From NCBI GenBank assembly GCA_021796135.1, contig JAJYOQ010000202.1, forward strand, positions 1 to 7,277: a DNA stretch of 7,277 nucleotides, given 5' to 3'. The position numbers and the translations under genes were made by a program. Below the pieces are notes generated by a model. The model did not search any database, was not told where the DNA came from, and saw only the letters and a list, made by a program, of their open reading frames with translations. This DNA comes from Bacteroidota bacterium (GTDB lineage: Bacteria > Bacteroidota > Ignavibacteria > Ignavibacteriales > Ignavibacteriaceae). Below are positions 6,941-7,277 of the stretch, piece by piece; positions within the stretch are counted from its first letter, which is position 1; each line of letters starts with the position of its first letter.

Positions 6941-7276
6941 TTACCTTGCCTGTCTTAGGGGAAGATGAATTGTAAAAGTAGTTCCTTTGTTTATAATACT
7001 CTCAACACTGATTGTACCATTATGGTTATCGATAATCCCCCAAATAACCGAAAGCCCGAGCCCTGTTCCTTTCTGTCCCTTTGTACTAAAGAACGGTTCA
7101 AAGATTCTTGCCAAATCCTCCTTTGCAATACCGCAACCGGTATCGGAAAGTTTAATCTCAATGTATTCCCGTTTACCTTCATTGTCAACAGCATCCCATC
7201 TTTGCCAACCGCAACTTTTGCTTGTGCAAGACTCAAATTTTCCCTGAGTTGGAATGTCAAACGAAATAACTGCTGA
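6941..7276 (-). CDS. Sensor histidine kinase, C-terminal HATPase_c fragment (N-terminus beyond window)
   Basis: The last 111 residues of a histidine kinase open to the right edge. I read it from the minus strand. Visible ATP-binding motifs in order: G1 box DTGCGI (45-50 of the fragment), F box IFEPFFSTK (58-66), G2 box GTGLGLS (70-76), then VIWGIIDNHNGTISVES (77-93) and the closing strand TTFTIHLPL (99-107). The FSTKGQKGTGLGLS pattern is typical of NtrB-like, HisKA-containing kinases. The His-containing dimerisation helix, N box and any sensor domain lie outside the window, so the stimulus is unknown. Between the expected N box and G1 there is a longer, polar, Cys-containing segment (C17, C22) than usual. 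It is the first of three visible genes in the operon, followed after 2 bases by the soluble receiver-GcvH regulator. Confidence is high for the kinase family and low for specificity. Confidence 0.92.
   Translation of the reverse strand, partial: SAVISFDIPTQGKFESCTSKSCGWQRWDAVDNEGKREYIEIKLSDTGCGIAKEDLARIFEPFFSTKGQKGTGLGLSVIWGIIDNHNGTISVESIINKGTTFTIHLPLRQAR
6944..6948 (-). promoter_or_regulatory. Ribosome binding site of the soluble regulator, inside the kinase gene
   Basis: CAAGG on the minus strand overlaps the last sense codons of the histidine kinase, 5 bases before the regulator ATG. With the 2-base gap between stop and start, this suggests coupled translation of kinase and regulator. Confidence 0.65.
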
Positions 7277-7277
7277 A

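Noticed and set aside
6965..7276. Open frames on both strands at the right edge (plus 6965-7276, plus 6987-7247, minus 6991-7260)
   Set aside because: The remaining minus-strand frame reads a canonical HATPase_c end with G1, F and G2 boxes and a stop 2 bases before the next gene, so these are shadows.
1..7277. tRNA, rRNA, CRISPR array, insertion sequence or prophage elements
   Set aside because: I saw no cloverleaf, direct-repeat array, transposase motif or terminal inverted repeats; coding density is normal for a chromosomal region.

Overview
The window is AT-rich bacterial DNA with seven genes, and it is cut by a gene at each end. Several things suggest the Bacteroidota/Chlorobiota/Ignavibacteriota group: a secreted DUF2911 protein, a LonB-like AAA protease, response regulators of the NtrC-style receiver type joined to glycine-cleavage-H-like domains, A/T-rich intergenic DNA and purine-rich ribosome binding sites. 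An Ignavibacteria-like source is my best guess. This is inferred from gene content, not from a marker gene.

Layout. Positions 1-2162 (minus) hold a Lon-like ATP-dependent protease that runs off the left edge. A 311-base divergent intergenic region (2163-2473) follows. On the plus strand come a class V PLP-dependent aminotransferase-fold protein (2474-3604) and a secreted DUF2911 protein (3684-4298). The DUF2911 gene converges on a macro-domain ADP-ribose hydrolase-like gene (4276-4809, minus), and the two overlap by 23 bases. A strong intrinsic terminator at 4864-4893 then closes a minus-strand operon read right to left: the C-terminal end of a sensor histidine kinase (6941-7276), a receiver-GcvH-like response regulator (6132-6938), and a second, membrane-anchored receiver-GcvH-like response regulator (4930-6078).

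The signalling operon is the most interesting part. Kinase and first regulator are 2 bases apart, so they are very probably translated together. The two regulators share one unusual architecture: a complete phospho-acceptor receiver followed by a domain resembling the H protein of the glycine cleavage system, with no DNA-binding domain. In both, the residue aligned with the lipoyl-carrying lysine is not lysine. The output is therefore unlikely to be transcription, or lipoyl chemistry as in true GcvH. One regulator is soluble and the other has an N-terminal membrane helix, which suggests a branched phosphorelay with a cytosolic and a membrane-bound arm acting through protein contacts. The remaining genes look like ordinary housekeeping or accessory functions with no evident link to the operon.
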